NCBI GenBank assembly: GCA_041685645.1
Contig: JAWLFI010000156.1
Span: 1 to 5,892 of the forward strand
Origin: JAWLFI01 sp041685645
Lineage (GTDB): Bacteria > Bacteroidota > Bacteroidia > Chitinophagales > Saprospiraceae
Length of the DNA: 5,892 bases
Reading direction: 5' to 3'
Shown here in pieces: positions 1 to 5,892 of the stretch. The notes below the pieces were generated by a model that was given only the letters and a program-made list of their open reading frames with translations, was not told the DNA's origin and made no database searches. The translations under genes were made by a program, and so were the position numbers. Numbering within the stretch: position 1 is the first letter of the stretch; each line of letters starts with the position of its first letter.

Positions 1-1470
1 GTAGAAAACAGCTTTGGCTGCACCGACACTTGCCAAATTACCGTGGAAGACGGAGGCTGCGGAGTATTTACCATAGATAGTATCGTACCCACTCAGCCCG
101 CTTGTAACAACCCCAATGATGGACAGCTCGAAGTCTTTGTCAGCGGCGGATCGGGTAATTACACCTACGATTGGATGCCGGACAGCCTCACGGGCATGAA
201 TCCAGCCATCGGTTTATCCGAGGGCAACTATTTTGTCACAGTCACAGATACTACCCAAAACTGCATCGCCACCGGGAGCTCATTTATTCTGGCCCCTCAG
301 GATCTCGACTTGAGCCTGGATCTACCCACTTCCGTTTGTACCGGCGATAGTGCCACCGTACAAGTCGAAGTCAATACCGGCATCCCTCCTTTCGTTCTCA
401 GCCTTGATGGTACAGAACTATTCAGTTTTTCCGGCGATACCAGCTTTCAGATAGCCTCCAGTGAGGTTGTCCTTCTGGTAGAAGACGCGGGCACTTGCAG
501 CTTCACCAGCAACTTATCCTTCGACGAAATCCCACTGGCTCAGGGCCTTTTAGACCTCAATCTTTGCCCCGGAGACAGTGTAGCAGTCGGTGATTCTACA
601 TTCACAGAATCCAATCCCATCGGCATGGTTCGACTGCCCGGAGCAGCGGACAATGGCTGCGATTCCGTAGTTACTGTCAACCTCAATTTCCAGGAAACAG
701 CTGTCGAATTCAACCTTCTTCCGCCATCCTGCGACAGTTTTCCCGTCACCACCATTGAAATCACCGAAGCTACAGGTAATCCTCCATACCTTCTTCGCCT
801 CAATGGCAATGAAGAGACCTTGAATTCCTTACCCGTCCGACGGGAAGGTCAGATCGGAACCAATACTTTTACATTGACGAATGACGCCGGCTGCGAGAGT
901 GAGCCCTATGAGTTTACAGGCACTGCAGTGAGCGAGCCGGAGATTTCCATAGAAGGGCCAGCGAGCATCCTCCTGGGCGACACCGCAACTCTTTTGGGCA
1001 TCGGATTGGAAGGCCTTCGGGACATTCAGTGGACCCCTTCTTCACTTTTGAGTTGCGATACTTGCACCATGACCCTGACCGCCCCCACATCCACCACGAC
1101 CTTCGAGCTCACCGCTGTCGATAGCAGTGGCTGTGAAGCCCTTTCGACCTTTACACTGCGCGTGATAGAGCCGGAGGAAGATTATTATATCCCCAATGTT
1201 TTTAGCCCCAACGGAGATGGAATCAATGATTATTTCACGCTTTTTGCCGCCCCGGGCAGTGCCACCATTACCTCCTTGCAGGTTTTTGATCGCTGGGGCA
1301 ATCTCCTTTTTGAGCAACAAGAATTCCCCATCAATGCTCCCAATTTAGGTTGGGATGGCCGCGCCAAAGGGCAGCTTGTCAATCCCGGCGTCTATATTTA
1401 CTCTTTCGAAATTTTGACCAGTGAAAATGAGACCCTATACTTCAAGGGATCTGTCACCGTTACACATTAA
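1..1470 (+). CDS. T9SS type B (gliding-motility-associated C-terminal domain) secreted adhesin-like protein, 5' end missing
   Basis: This is the C-terminal 489 residues of a secreted or cell-surface protein. The frame is open from the first base, so the true start lies before the window; the GTG at 43 is only an internal Val codon. Visible order: about residues 27-98 resemble a SprB-type repeat (PACNNPNDGQLEV, then GGSGNYTYDW, then GLSEGNYFVTVTD). Residues 188-231 hold a 'LCPGDSV...NGCDSVVTVNL' module common in Bacteroidota adhesins. Residues about 313-392 are PKD/Ig-like, with WTPSSLLSCDTC and FELTAVDSSGC. Residues about 395-489 are the CHU/gliding-motility-associated C-terminal domain (YIPNVFSPNGDGIND, VFDRWGNLLFE, GWDGR, NPGVYIYSF). 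By family knowledge that domain directs export through the outer membrane by the type IX system, in its type B form. Paired cysteines in each module suggest disulphides outside the cell. The ligand is unknown and no enzymatic domain is visible. The family call is firm; the role as adhesin is inferred. Confidence 0.93.
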   Translation, partial: VENSFGCTDTCQITVEDGGCGVFTIDSIVPTQPACNNPNDGQLEVFVSGGSGNYTYDWMPDSLTGMNPAIGLSEGNYFVTVTDTTQNCIATGSSFILAPQDLDLSLDLPTSVCTGDSATVQVEVNTGIPPFVLSLDGTELFSFSGDTSFQIASSEVVLLVEDAGTCSFTSNLSFDEIPLAQGLLDLNLCPGDSVAVGDSTFTESNPIGMVRLPGAADNGCDSVVTVNLNFQETAVEFNLLPPSCDSFPVTTIEITEATGNPPYLLRLNGNEETLNSLPVRREGQIGTNTFTLTNDAGCESEPYEFTGTAVSEPEISIEGPASILLGDTATLLGIGLEGLRDIQWTPSSLLSCDTCTMTLTAPTSTTTFELTAVDSSGCEALSTFTLRVIEPEEDYYIPNVFSPNGDGINDYFTLFAAPGSATITSLQVFDRWGNLLFEQQEFPINAPNLGWDGRAKGQLVNPGVYIYSFEILTSENETLYFKGSVTVTH

Positions 1471-1498
1471 ATTTTTGTATCTTTTTCTTTGATATTTA

Positions 1499-1668
1499 GG
1501 GCGTTCCCCTCGATTCGCCTACGGCGATCTCGGGGTCGCTATGCTTCGCAGCTCATTGCTCATTCGGCTCCGGCCGGCCACTCTACAAGGCAGCGCTTCG
1601 GCCGGATCTCCCTCCCTTCGGTCGGGCCTGCTTCGCAGCGCTACGCGGCCCGCGCGCAAGGCCTCAAC
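1499..1668. repeat. GC-rich palindromic intergenic repeat-like element
   Basis: A sharply bounded GC-rich block sits between the T9SS gene and the deacetylase gene. By hand count 109 of 160 bases in 1501-1660 are G or C (68%), against 6 of 30 just before it. It begins GGGCGTTCCCC and ends just before a run of seven T (1669-1675). It contains many short inverted repeats. CCCC 1506-1509 pairs with GGGG 1532-1535, closing over GAT/ATC and CGCC/GGCG. TCCGGCCG (1569-1576) pairs with CGGCCGGA (1599-1606), and CGGGCC (1623-1628) pairs with GGCCCG (1647-1652). Short direct repeats also occur: TGCTTCGCAGC at 1542 and 1629, CAGCGCT at 1591 and 1636. From memory, it resembles GGGCGTTCCC-type palindromic elements scattered between genes in Bacteroidota. 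The copy number in this genome cannot be seen from one window. The block is open in the deacetylase frame from 1489, which would add a spurious 75-residue Arg/Ser/Ala-rich N-terminus. Confidence 0.6.
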
Positions 1669-1713
1669 TTTTTTTGTGATCCTCTTGTTAGGCTCCACAT
1701 ATTCCATTGCAAA

Positions 1714-2613
1714 ATGAAAGTAGCCTTCGCCCCCGTTTATAAATATCAATTGCCCGAGGGGCATAGATTCCCAATGGAAAAATACGAGCTCCTCCCGGAA
1801 CAATTGCTATACGATGGCACACTGACTCCGGAGAACTTTTTTCATCCGCAATTCCTTTCGGAAGACGATATTTTAAAAGTCCATACCCGCGAATACTGGC
1901 AAAAACTCAAGGATCAAACATTCAGCCGCAAAGAGGAGCGCAAAATCGGCTTCCCCATGAGAAAAGACCTCGTTGAACGCGGGAGATACATCGCCCGCGG
2001 CACCTACGAATGCGCACTGCACGCTCTGGACGATGGCCTGAGCCTCAATATTGCCGGAGGTACACACCACGCATACCCCGATCACGGTGAGGGCTTTTGC
2101 GTATTCAACGATATCGCATTGGCTATTCGACTTCTCCTGCACGAAAAAAGAATTCGCAAAGTGCTCATCGTCGATTTAGATGTCCACCAGGGTAATGGCA
2201 ATGCTGCCATTTTCGCATCCGAAGAACGCGTTTTTACTTTTTCCATGCACGGCGAGAAAAACTATCCGCTGCGGAAGGAGAAGTCAGATCTCGACATTCC
2301 CTTAGCTGACGGAACCACCGGCAGCCACTATTTACCATTATTGGAGAAAGCACTGCCCCGACTCATCGATCAGGTGCAACCCGACCTCATCTTCTATCAA
2401 TCCGGGGTCGATGTGATCGCCGCTGACCAACTCGGACGCTTGTCCCTCTCCCTTGCGGAATGCAGCGAGCGCGACGGCATTGTCTTTCAAGCCGCCTTTC
2501 AACATCAACTCCCGGTGGTCGCCACCATGGGAGGCGGGTACGCGCCTCGCATCGCCCATATCGTCGATGCGCATGCGAATACATTTAGAGTGGGTAAAGA
2601 AATTTTTTATTAA
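1714..2613 (+). CDS. Histone deacetylase family protein, class IV (HDAC11)-like
   Basis: A complete 299-residue zinc-dependent deacylase of the arginase/deacetylase fold, expected in the cytoplasm. Members remove acetyl groups from lysine side chains or small amines such as acetylpolyamines; the substrate here is unknown. The N-terminal MKVAFAPVYK...LPEGHRFPMEKY is the usual family start. The active-site parts are all present: the His pair H118/H119 in GGTHHAYPDHGEGFC, zinc ligands D156 and H158 in DLDVHQGNG, the third ligand D238 in AADQLGR, and the transition-state Tyr Y276 in GGGYAPR. HQGNG in place of HHGDG, together with GEGFCVFND, points to class IV rather than class I/AcuC. ATG 1714 is chosen because it gives the family N-terminus and normal length; the longer in-frame start at 1489 only reads through the GC-rich repeat. 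No clear Shine-Dalgarno sequence lies ahead of it, which is common in Bacteroidota. The upstream repeat and the 331-base gap downstream suggest it is transcribed largely alone. Confidence 0.93.
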   Translation: MKVAFAPVYKYQLPEGHRFPMEKYELLPEQLLYDGTLTPENFFHPQFLSEDDILKVHTREYWQKLKDQTFSRKEERKIGFPMRKDLVERGRYIARGTYECALHALDDGLSLNIAGGTHHAYPDHGEGFCVFNDIALAIRLLLHEKRIRKVLIVDLDVHQGNGNAAIFASEERVFTFSMHGEKNYPLRKEKSDLDIPLADGTTGSHYLPLLEKALPRLIDQVQPDLIFYQSGVDVIAADQLGRLSLSLAECSERDGIVFQAAFQHQLPVVATMGGGYAPRIAHIVDAHANTFRVGKEIFY

Positions 2614-2772
2614 ATACTCAGGTGGCGATATCTTTCTCGCACCGGAAGGACTCCTCAATTGTAGAAAAACCCTATTTTTATCCCTTCACTCATAAACTTT
2701 ACGAAAATCATAGCACTATATGGATAGAGATGGTTGGAGTAAAGCAATTGAACAGGAGGGGGAATCCTCAAA

Positions 2773-2870
2773 ATAATTCAAATTCCCGGAGCCACAGTTG
2801 ATGACTACAATGATGAGTAAATCTCTTGTCATTTACTTATCAAACCTTTTAGATCGCGAATTTGAATTAT
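2773..2870. repeat. Nested inverted repeats: 13-bp outer arms around a 12-bp inner hairpin
   Basis: The outer arms are ATAATTCAAATTC at 2773-2785 and its exact reverse complement GAATTTGAATTAT at 2858-2870, separated by 72 bases. Pairing can continue imperfectly on both sides: CG 2787-2788 with CG 2855-2856 inside, and AA 2770-2771 with TT 2872-2873 outside. Between them is a second hairpin: TGATGAGTAAAT at 2811-2822 and ATTTACTTATCA at 2831-2842. That stem is 12 bp with one G-T position and an 8-base loop, and TTTT follows at 2847-2850. The whole could fold as one long stem in RNA or extrude from DNA. Possible roles, all inferred: a terminator for the deacetylase gene, a leader structure for priA, or the remains of a small non-autonomous mobile element. 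No terminal target duplication is evident. Confidence 0.6.
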
Positions 2871-2886
2871 CTTCGGTCCGTAGGGC

Positions 2887-2906
2887 GGAAAATGCAAGCA
2901 TTTTTC
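2887..2906 (+). other. Small hairpin in the priA leader
   Basis: GGAAAATG (2887-2894) pairs with CATTTTTC (2899-2906) around the loop CAAG, giving 8 bp with one G-U. It ends in a T tract (2901-2905) that forms part of the 3' arm. A competing hairpin, TCCG (2877-2880) with CGGA (2886-2889), overlaps its 5' arm, so the two cannot form together. It may be chance in AT-rich DNA; no function is shown. Confidence 0.35.
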
Positions 2907-2916
2907 TGTTCAACTA

Positions 2917-2932
2917 CCTTTACATTTAAAGG
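2917..2932 (+). promoter_or_regulatory. Perfect 6-bp hairpin over the likely priA ribosome binding site
   Basis: CCTTTA (2917-2922) and TAAAGG (2927-2932) are exact reverse complements around a 4-base loop, CATT. The 3' arm includes most of AAAGGA (2928-2933), the only purine-rich Shine-Dalgarno-like sequence ahead of the priA ATG at 2945, with 11 bases between. If the RNA folds here it would hide the site. The stem is short and A/U-rich, so it would be weak. The spacing is also on the long side, and Bacteroidota often do not rely on Shine-Dalgarno pairing. The inverted repeat is seen directly; translational control is inference. Confidence 0.35.
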
Positions 2933-2944
2933 AACGCGTCACCT

Positions 2945-5386
2945 ATGTATATCAAAGTCATTGTACCCATTGCCATCCCGACAGCTCTGACCTATAAGGT
3001 ACCCCGGGAGTGGAGAGATAAAATGAAATTTGGCATTCGCGTGGAAGTGCCCTTTGGGAAAAAGAAACGGTATGCTGCCCTACTCATTGAAACCAATGTC
3101 AGCCCGCCCGATCATCAAAACGTAAAATCTATCCTTCAACCGATTGATGATGTAGCCATCATCACAGCTCCGCAATTGCGACTGTGGAAATGGATTGCAG
3201 ATTATTATGCCTGCACCCTGGGAGAAGTAATGCATGCCGCCGTACCCGCCTCTCTGAAAATGGCCAGCGAGACCATCGTAGTCCTTCACCCTCAAATCAC
3301 CCCGGACCTGACTGCCTTGAGCAATGAAGAATACCTCATTGTAGAGGCGCTGGAGGCACAGAAGGAACTCTCATTGAAAGAAGTGAGCCAAATCCTGGAT
3401 AAAAAAACAACGCTCCCCCTCTTGCAGGAAATGATGAGAAAAAACATCATTATTCTCAAGGAGGAAATGAATGACCAATACAGCGAAAAGAAAGAAAAGT
3501 ACCTGCGATTTCAACCGCCCTACCATCCCGAAGCAGAAGAGCTTCGCGAAGCTTTCGATGCCTGCAGCAATTCAACCCATCAAACCAATCTCCTGCTTCT
3601 GCTCACTCAGGAAGCAAGAAAAAAAGAGACCGTGTCCTGGTCCATGCTGAGTCACAAAGCAGAGGTAAGTCTTTCCGTCGCGCGAGCACTGGAAAAAAAG
3701 GGTATTGTAGAAATTATAGAGCGAACCGTCAGTCGACTGCCGGAATACGGCTCTGAAGAAGAATACTCCGATCGACTCAGTGAAGAACAACAACAGGCCC
3801 TCGAAGAACTCCTCACTCCTCACCCCTCCCCTAACGTTCACTTACTCAAGGGAGTCACCGGAAGCGGAAAAACTCAGGTGTATATAGAATGTATCCAACA
3901 AGCTATCGATCGCGGTGAACAGGTATTATACATGGTGCCGGAAATAGGCTTAACAGCGCAGTTGACTGAGCGCCTGGAAAAATGCTTTGGCAACCAGCTC
4001 GCTGTATATCACAGCAAACTCAACTCCAACGAACGCGTAGAAGTCTGGCACTCAACCCTCAAAAGAAAGAAAATAGTCCTCGCTCCCCGCTCCGGTATCC
4101 TCTTGCCCTTTCAAAATTTGGGATTGATTATTCTCGATGAAGAGCACGATCGTTCCTTTAAGCAATACGACCCCGCACCGCGATATCACGCCCGTTCTGC
4201 TGCCATCATGTACGCCGCTATGGAAAACTTTCAGGTTATTCTGGGCAGTGCTACGCCGTCCTTTGACACCTTCTACAAATCGCAAAACAGCCACTATCAC
4301 TTCTCCCAATTGCGCAATCGGTACGGGGGCGTATCCATGCCGGACATAGAACTGATCGATCTCAGTGGGTCCGAACGCAGACTAAAAATGAAAGGCAGTT
4401 TTTCCGAACCTTTTTTAGAGAAAATGGAGCATCACTTGTCAGTGGGCGAGCAAATCATCCTCTTCCACAATCGCAGAGGCTACGTACCCATCATCCACTG
4501 CACGACCTGTGGATGGCATGCCATGTGTCGGCACTGCGACATCAGCTTAACGCTGCACAAAAGAGAGCGGAAATTGAAGTGCCACTACTGCGGCTATCAG
4601 CAATCCATCCTTCCTCAGTGTCCGGATTGCGGCTCTCCTTCCCTGATCGAAAAAGGCATGGGAACACAAAAGGTGGAGGACGAACTCGAAGATCTCTTTC
4701 CGCAAACCAATATTGAGCGGCTCGACTGGGATACCGCAAAGGGAAAATATAGCTTTCAAAAAATTGTGCGTCGATTCGAGCAACAACGCACGCAGATACT
4801 CATCGGAACTCAAATGGTGAGTAAGGGCTTAGACTTTGACAATGTCGGCATGGTAGGCGTGGTCGATGCAGATCAACTCCTGTTTTTTCCGGATTTTAGA
4901 ACCAACGAGGTCGCTTTCCAATTGCTCACGCAGGTAGCCGGGCGCGCCGGGCGCAGACAAAAAAAGGGCTATGTATGCATTCAAACGAATAAAAGCACGC
5001 ACCCCGTTCTCCAAAAGGTGCTCAGCAGGGACTACGAAGGCCTCTACCGGCAGGAGATGAAAGAACGCAAAAGTCTGGGCTATCCACCCTTTCAGCGATT
5101 GATCCAAATTGAGATTAAACACAAAAATCCGGAAAAATCACTGAGGGCCGCACATGCCCTTCATCACTTTTGCAAAGACAAAATTGAGGGCGTCCAGCAT
5201 CCCCCGGCGCAAGCACCTATTCCTCGCATCTCTAACTTTTACATCTACCAATTGCAAATCAAACTGGAAGATAAAGCCAGTGTGCTGAAGCAATCGAAAG
5301 AGGTGCTGCAAGACGGCCTACTCCGACTGAAAAAAAGCCGGGGATATTCCACCGTTCGCATTAAAATAGACGTGGATCCCTATTGA
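2945..5386 (+). CDS. priA: Primosomal protein N' (replication restart DNA helicase PriA)
   Basis: A complete 813-residue superfamily 2 helicase that recognises stalled or repaired forks and reloads the replicative helicase away from oriC. Residues 1-105 form the 3'-end-binding domain (VPIAIPTALTYKVP, VEVPFGKKKRYAAL). Two winged-helix-like segments follow at about 125-172 and 212-264. Helicase lobe 1 carries Walker A GVTGSGKT (303-310), the Walker B box DEEH (398-401) and GSATPS (434-439). Lobe 2 carries the PriA zinc insertion with all eight cysteines (519, 522, 528, 531, 546, 549, 559, 562), GTQMVSKGLDF (621-631) and QVAGRAGR (663-670). The C-terminal domain (SLGYPPF..., then QAPIPRISNFYIY) is intact. 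It is longer than the 732-residue E. coli protein but close to other non-proteobacterial PriA proteins. ATG 2945 gives the normal family start (MYIKVIVPI). The gene stands alone on its strand after a 331-base gap, and its stop overlaps the end of the convergent gene. One variation: the lobe 1 segment usually written G[TA]RSA reads APRSG (380-384). Confidence 0.97.
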   Translation: MYIKVIVPIAIPTALTYKVPREWRDKMKFGIRVEVPFGKKKRYAALLIETNVSPPDHQNVKSILQPIDDVAIITAPQLRLWKWIADYYACTLGEVMHAAVPASLKMASETIVVLHPQITPDLTALSNEEYLIVEALEAQKELSLKEVSQILDKKTTLPLLQEMMRKNIIILKEEMNDQYSEKKEKYLRFQPPYHPEAEELREAFDACSNSTHQTNLLLLLTQEARKKETVSWSMLSHKAEVSLSVARALEKKGIVEIIERTVSRLPEYGSEEEYSDRLSEEQQQALEELLTPHPSPNVHLLKGVTGSGKTQVYIECIQQAIDRGEQVLYMVPEIGLTAQLTERLEKCFGNQLAVYHSKLNSNERVEVWHSTLKRKKIVLAPRSGILLPFQNLGLIILDEEHDRSFKQYDPAPRYHARSAAIMYAAMENFQVILGSATPSFDTFYKSQNSHYHFSQLRNRYGGVSMPDIELIDLSGSERRLKMKGSFSEPFLEKMEHHLSVGEQIILFHNRRGYVPIIHCTTCGWHAMCRHCDISLTLHKRERKLKCHYCGYQQSILPQCPDCGSPSLIEKGMGTQKVEDELEDLFPQTNIERLDWDTAKGKYSFQKIVRRFEQQRTQILIGTQMVSKGLDFDNVGMVGVVDADQLLFFPDFRTNEVAFQLLTQVAGRAGRRQKKGYVCIQTNKSTHPVLQKVLSRDYEGLYRQEMKERKSLGYPPFQRLIQIEIKHKNPEKSLRAAHALHHFCKDKIEGVQHPPAQAPIPRISNFYIYQLQIKLEDKASVLKQSKEVLQDGLLRLKKSRGYSTVRIKIDVDPY

Positions 5387-5892
5387 AGCACTAACCGAAA
5401 GCGATCGAAACCGTCTTCATGTCTAATCTCTACAAAATACAAAGAGCGCGGCCAATCAGAAGTAGGAATAGGTCGGGATGACATAGGCCCCATCTGTTCC
5501 CACACCACCTGCCCAAAGGGGTTGATCACTCGAATTTCTTCAATTTCGTCCAGTGGACCACTCAGCTGAAAGAAATGCTCAGCGGGATTCGGGAATAGTG
5601 CATAAGAATCAGAAGAGGGGAAGACTAAAACGCGAGTATCGGTAGTTTGGCTGCTGCCATCAATATCTACAGATCGTATTCGGTACAAGTATTCTCTGCC
5701 CGCCTGCACATCCGCATCGAGATATTCAAAATCGGTTTTACCCTCTATCCAGGGCATGTCCCCGATCACAACAAATGCATTCCTTTTCTCATCGTAGCGT
5801 TCTATCTCGAAGTGAGACACATCTTCGGCCTGATCTATCTGCCAATACAAATGAGCCGCATCCTCTCTTTTTTCAGCCGAAAAATACAGGAA
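5380..5892 (-). CDS. T9SS type A sorting-domain secreted protein with Fn3-like segment, 5' end missing
   Basis: This is the C-terminal 170 residues of a secreted protein read leftwards. The frame stays open to the window edge, so the start lies beyond 5892; a TTG at 5850 is an internal Leu codon. Residues about 1-93 look like the end of a fibronectin type III-like or Ig-like domain: LYWQIDQAEDVSHFEIER, FVVIGDM, then FEYLDADVQAGREYLYRIRSVDIDG. Residues about 96-170 match the type A T9SS C-terminal sorting domain: YALFPNPAEHFFQL, IRVINPFGQVVWEQ, then LYFVEIRHEDGFDRFRLVLQ. By family knowledge this tail directs translocation across the outer membrane and is then cleaved, with the protein released or attached to surface lipopolysaccharide. 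The catalytic or binding part must lie upstream, outside the window, so the overall function cannot be told. Its TAG stop (5380-5382) lies within the last codons of priA, a 7-base tail-to-tail overlap with no room for a shared terminator between the two. Confidence 0.9.
   Translation of the reverse strand, partial: FLYFSAEKREDAAHLYWQIDQAEDVSHFEIERYDEKRNAFVVIGDMPWIEGKTDFEYLDADVQAGREYLYRIRSVDIDGSSQTTDTRVLVFPSSDSYALFPNPAEHFFQLSGPLDEIEEIRVINPFGQVVWEQMGPMSSRPIPTSDWPRSLYFVEIRHEDGFDRFRLVLQ

Larger units (their letters stand above)
2614..2944. other. 331-base non-coding stretch upstream of priA
   Basis: No convincing gene lies here on either strand. The stretch is more AT-rich than the genes around it and holds a nested pair of inverted repeats (2773-2870) and two small hairpins near the priA start (2887-2906 and 2917-2932), listed separately. 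An 18-codon ORF from ATG 2720 to TAA 2776 (MDRDGWSKAIEQEGESSK) exists, but it has no homology I can assert, and an in-frame TAG at 2711 cuts it off upstream. The stretch presumably contains the priA promoter. I do not find a good match to the Bacteroidota -33 TTG / -7 TAnnTTTG pair: TATCTTTC at 2629 and TACCTTTA at 2915 resemble the -7 element, but neither has TTG at the right distance. Confidence 0.7.

Noticed and set aside
43..45. GTG at 43 as the start of the first gene
   Set aside because: The frame is open back to base 1 and the 14 preceding codons (ending TDTCQITV) continue the adhesin-like domain pattern, so this is an internal codon of a truncated gene.
540..1320. Minus-strand open frames inside the first gene (540-809, 1042-1320)
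   Set aside because: They lie antisense to a strongly supported coding region, show no recognisable domain and have Arg/Gly-rich shadow-like composition.
1478..1486. TATCTTTTT as a Bacteroidota -7 promoter element for the deacetylase gene
   Set aside because: It resembles TAnnTTTG but lacks the final G, and there is no TTG at the -33 spacing. Such T-rich strings are common in AT-rich gaps.
1647..1675. GGCC/GGCC stem followed by seven T as an intrinsic terminator for the first gene
   Set aside because: The 4-bp stem is short and separated from the T run by five bases. The same GGCC is better used in the 6-bp stem with 1623-1628.
1489..1713. In-frame N-terminal extension of the deacetylase starting at 1489
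   Set aside because: The 75 extra residues are the translation of the GC-rich palindromic block, low in complexity and unlike the family, whose members start at the MKVAFAPVYK equivalent encoded from 1714.
2629..2636. TATCTTTC, and TACCTTTA at 2915, as priA promoter -7 elements
   Set aside because: Neither has a TTG about 19-21 bases upstream. The second would leave a leader of under 20 bases and overlaps a hairpin.
4137..4813. Overlapping open frames on both strands within priA
   Set aside because: They sit entirely within conserved helicase and zinc-binding coding sequence and show no family features of their own.
5848..5850. TTG (minus strand) as the start of the right-hand gene
   Set aside because: The frame stays open to the window edge and the residue begins a beta strand of an Fn3-like domain (LYWQID), so the true start lies outside the window.

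Overview
The window looks like chromosomal DNA of a Bacteroidota bacterium, most likely of the Saprospiria/Chitinophaga-like part of the phylum. The evidence is two type IX secretion system (T9SS) cargo genes, one with a type B (gliding-motility-associated, CHU-type) C-terminal domain and one with a type A sorting domain, plus a PriA and a histone-deacetylase-family enzyme of the kind found in that phylum. Ribosome binding sites are weak, as is usual there. The taxonomic placement is inferred from protein families, not from a marker gene.

Layout: (1) 1-1470, + strand: 3' part of a large secreted adhesin-like gene whose start lies before the window. (2) 1471-1713: non-coding, mostly filled by a GC-rich, strongly folding repeat-like element (about 1499-1668). 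(3) 1714-2613, + strand: complete class IV-like histone deacetylase family enzyme. (4) 2614-2944: 331 bases without a convincing gene but with several inverted repeats, including a nested pair. (5) 2945-5386, + strand: complete priA, the primosomal replication-restart helicase. (6) 5380-5892, - strand: 3' part of a secreted protein with an Fn3-like segment and a type A sorting domain. It converges on priA and overlaps its stop by 7 bases.

The genes do not form an obvious functional pathway: two surface or secreted proteins flank an acetyl-lysine or acetyl-polyamine deacetylase and a housekeeping replication helicase. The wide, structured gaps between the + strand genes argue against a tight operon. 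I found no CRISPR array, tRNA, rRNA, transposase, toxin-antitoxin pair or defence system. The parts not explained by ordinary genes are the two non-coding, hairpin-rich stretches, and they are the best places for a second look. I see no convincing case for an undescribed multi-gene system here.
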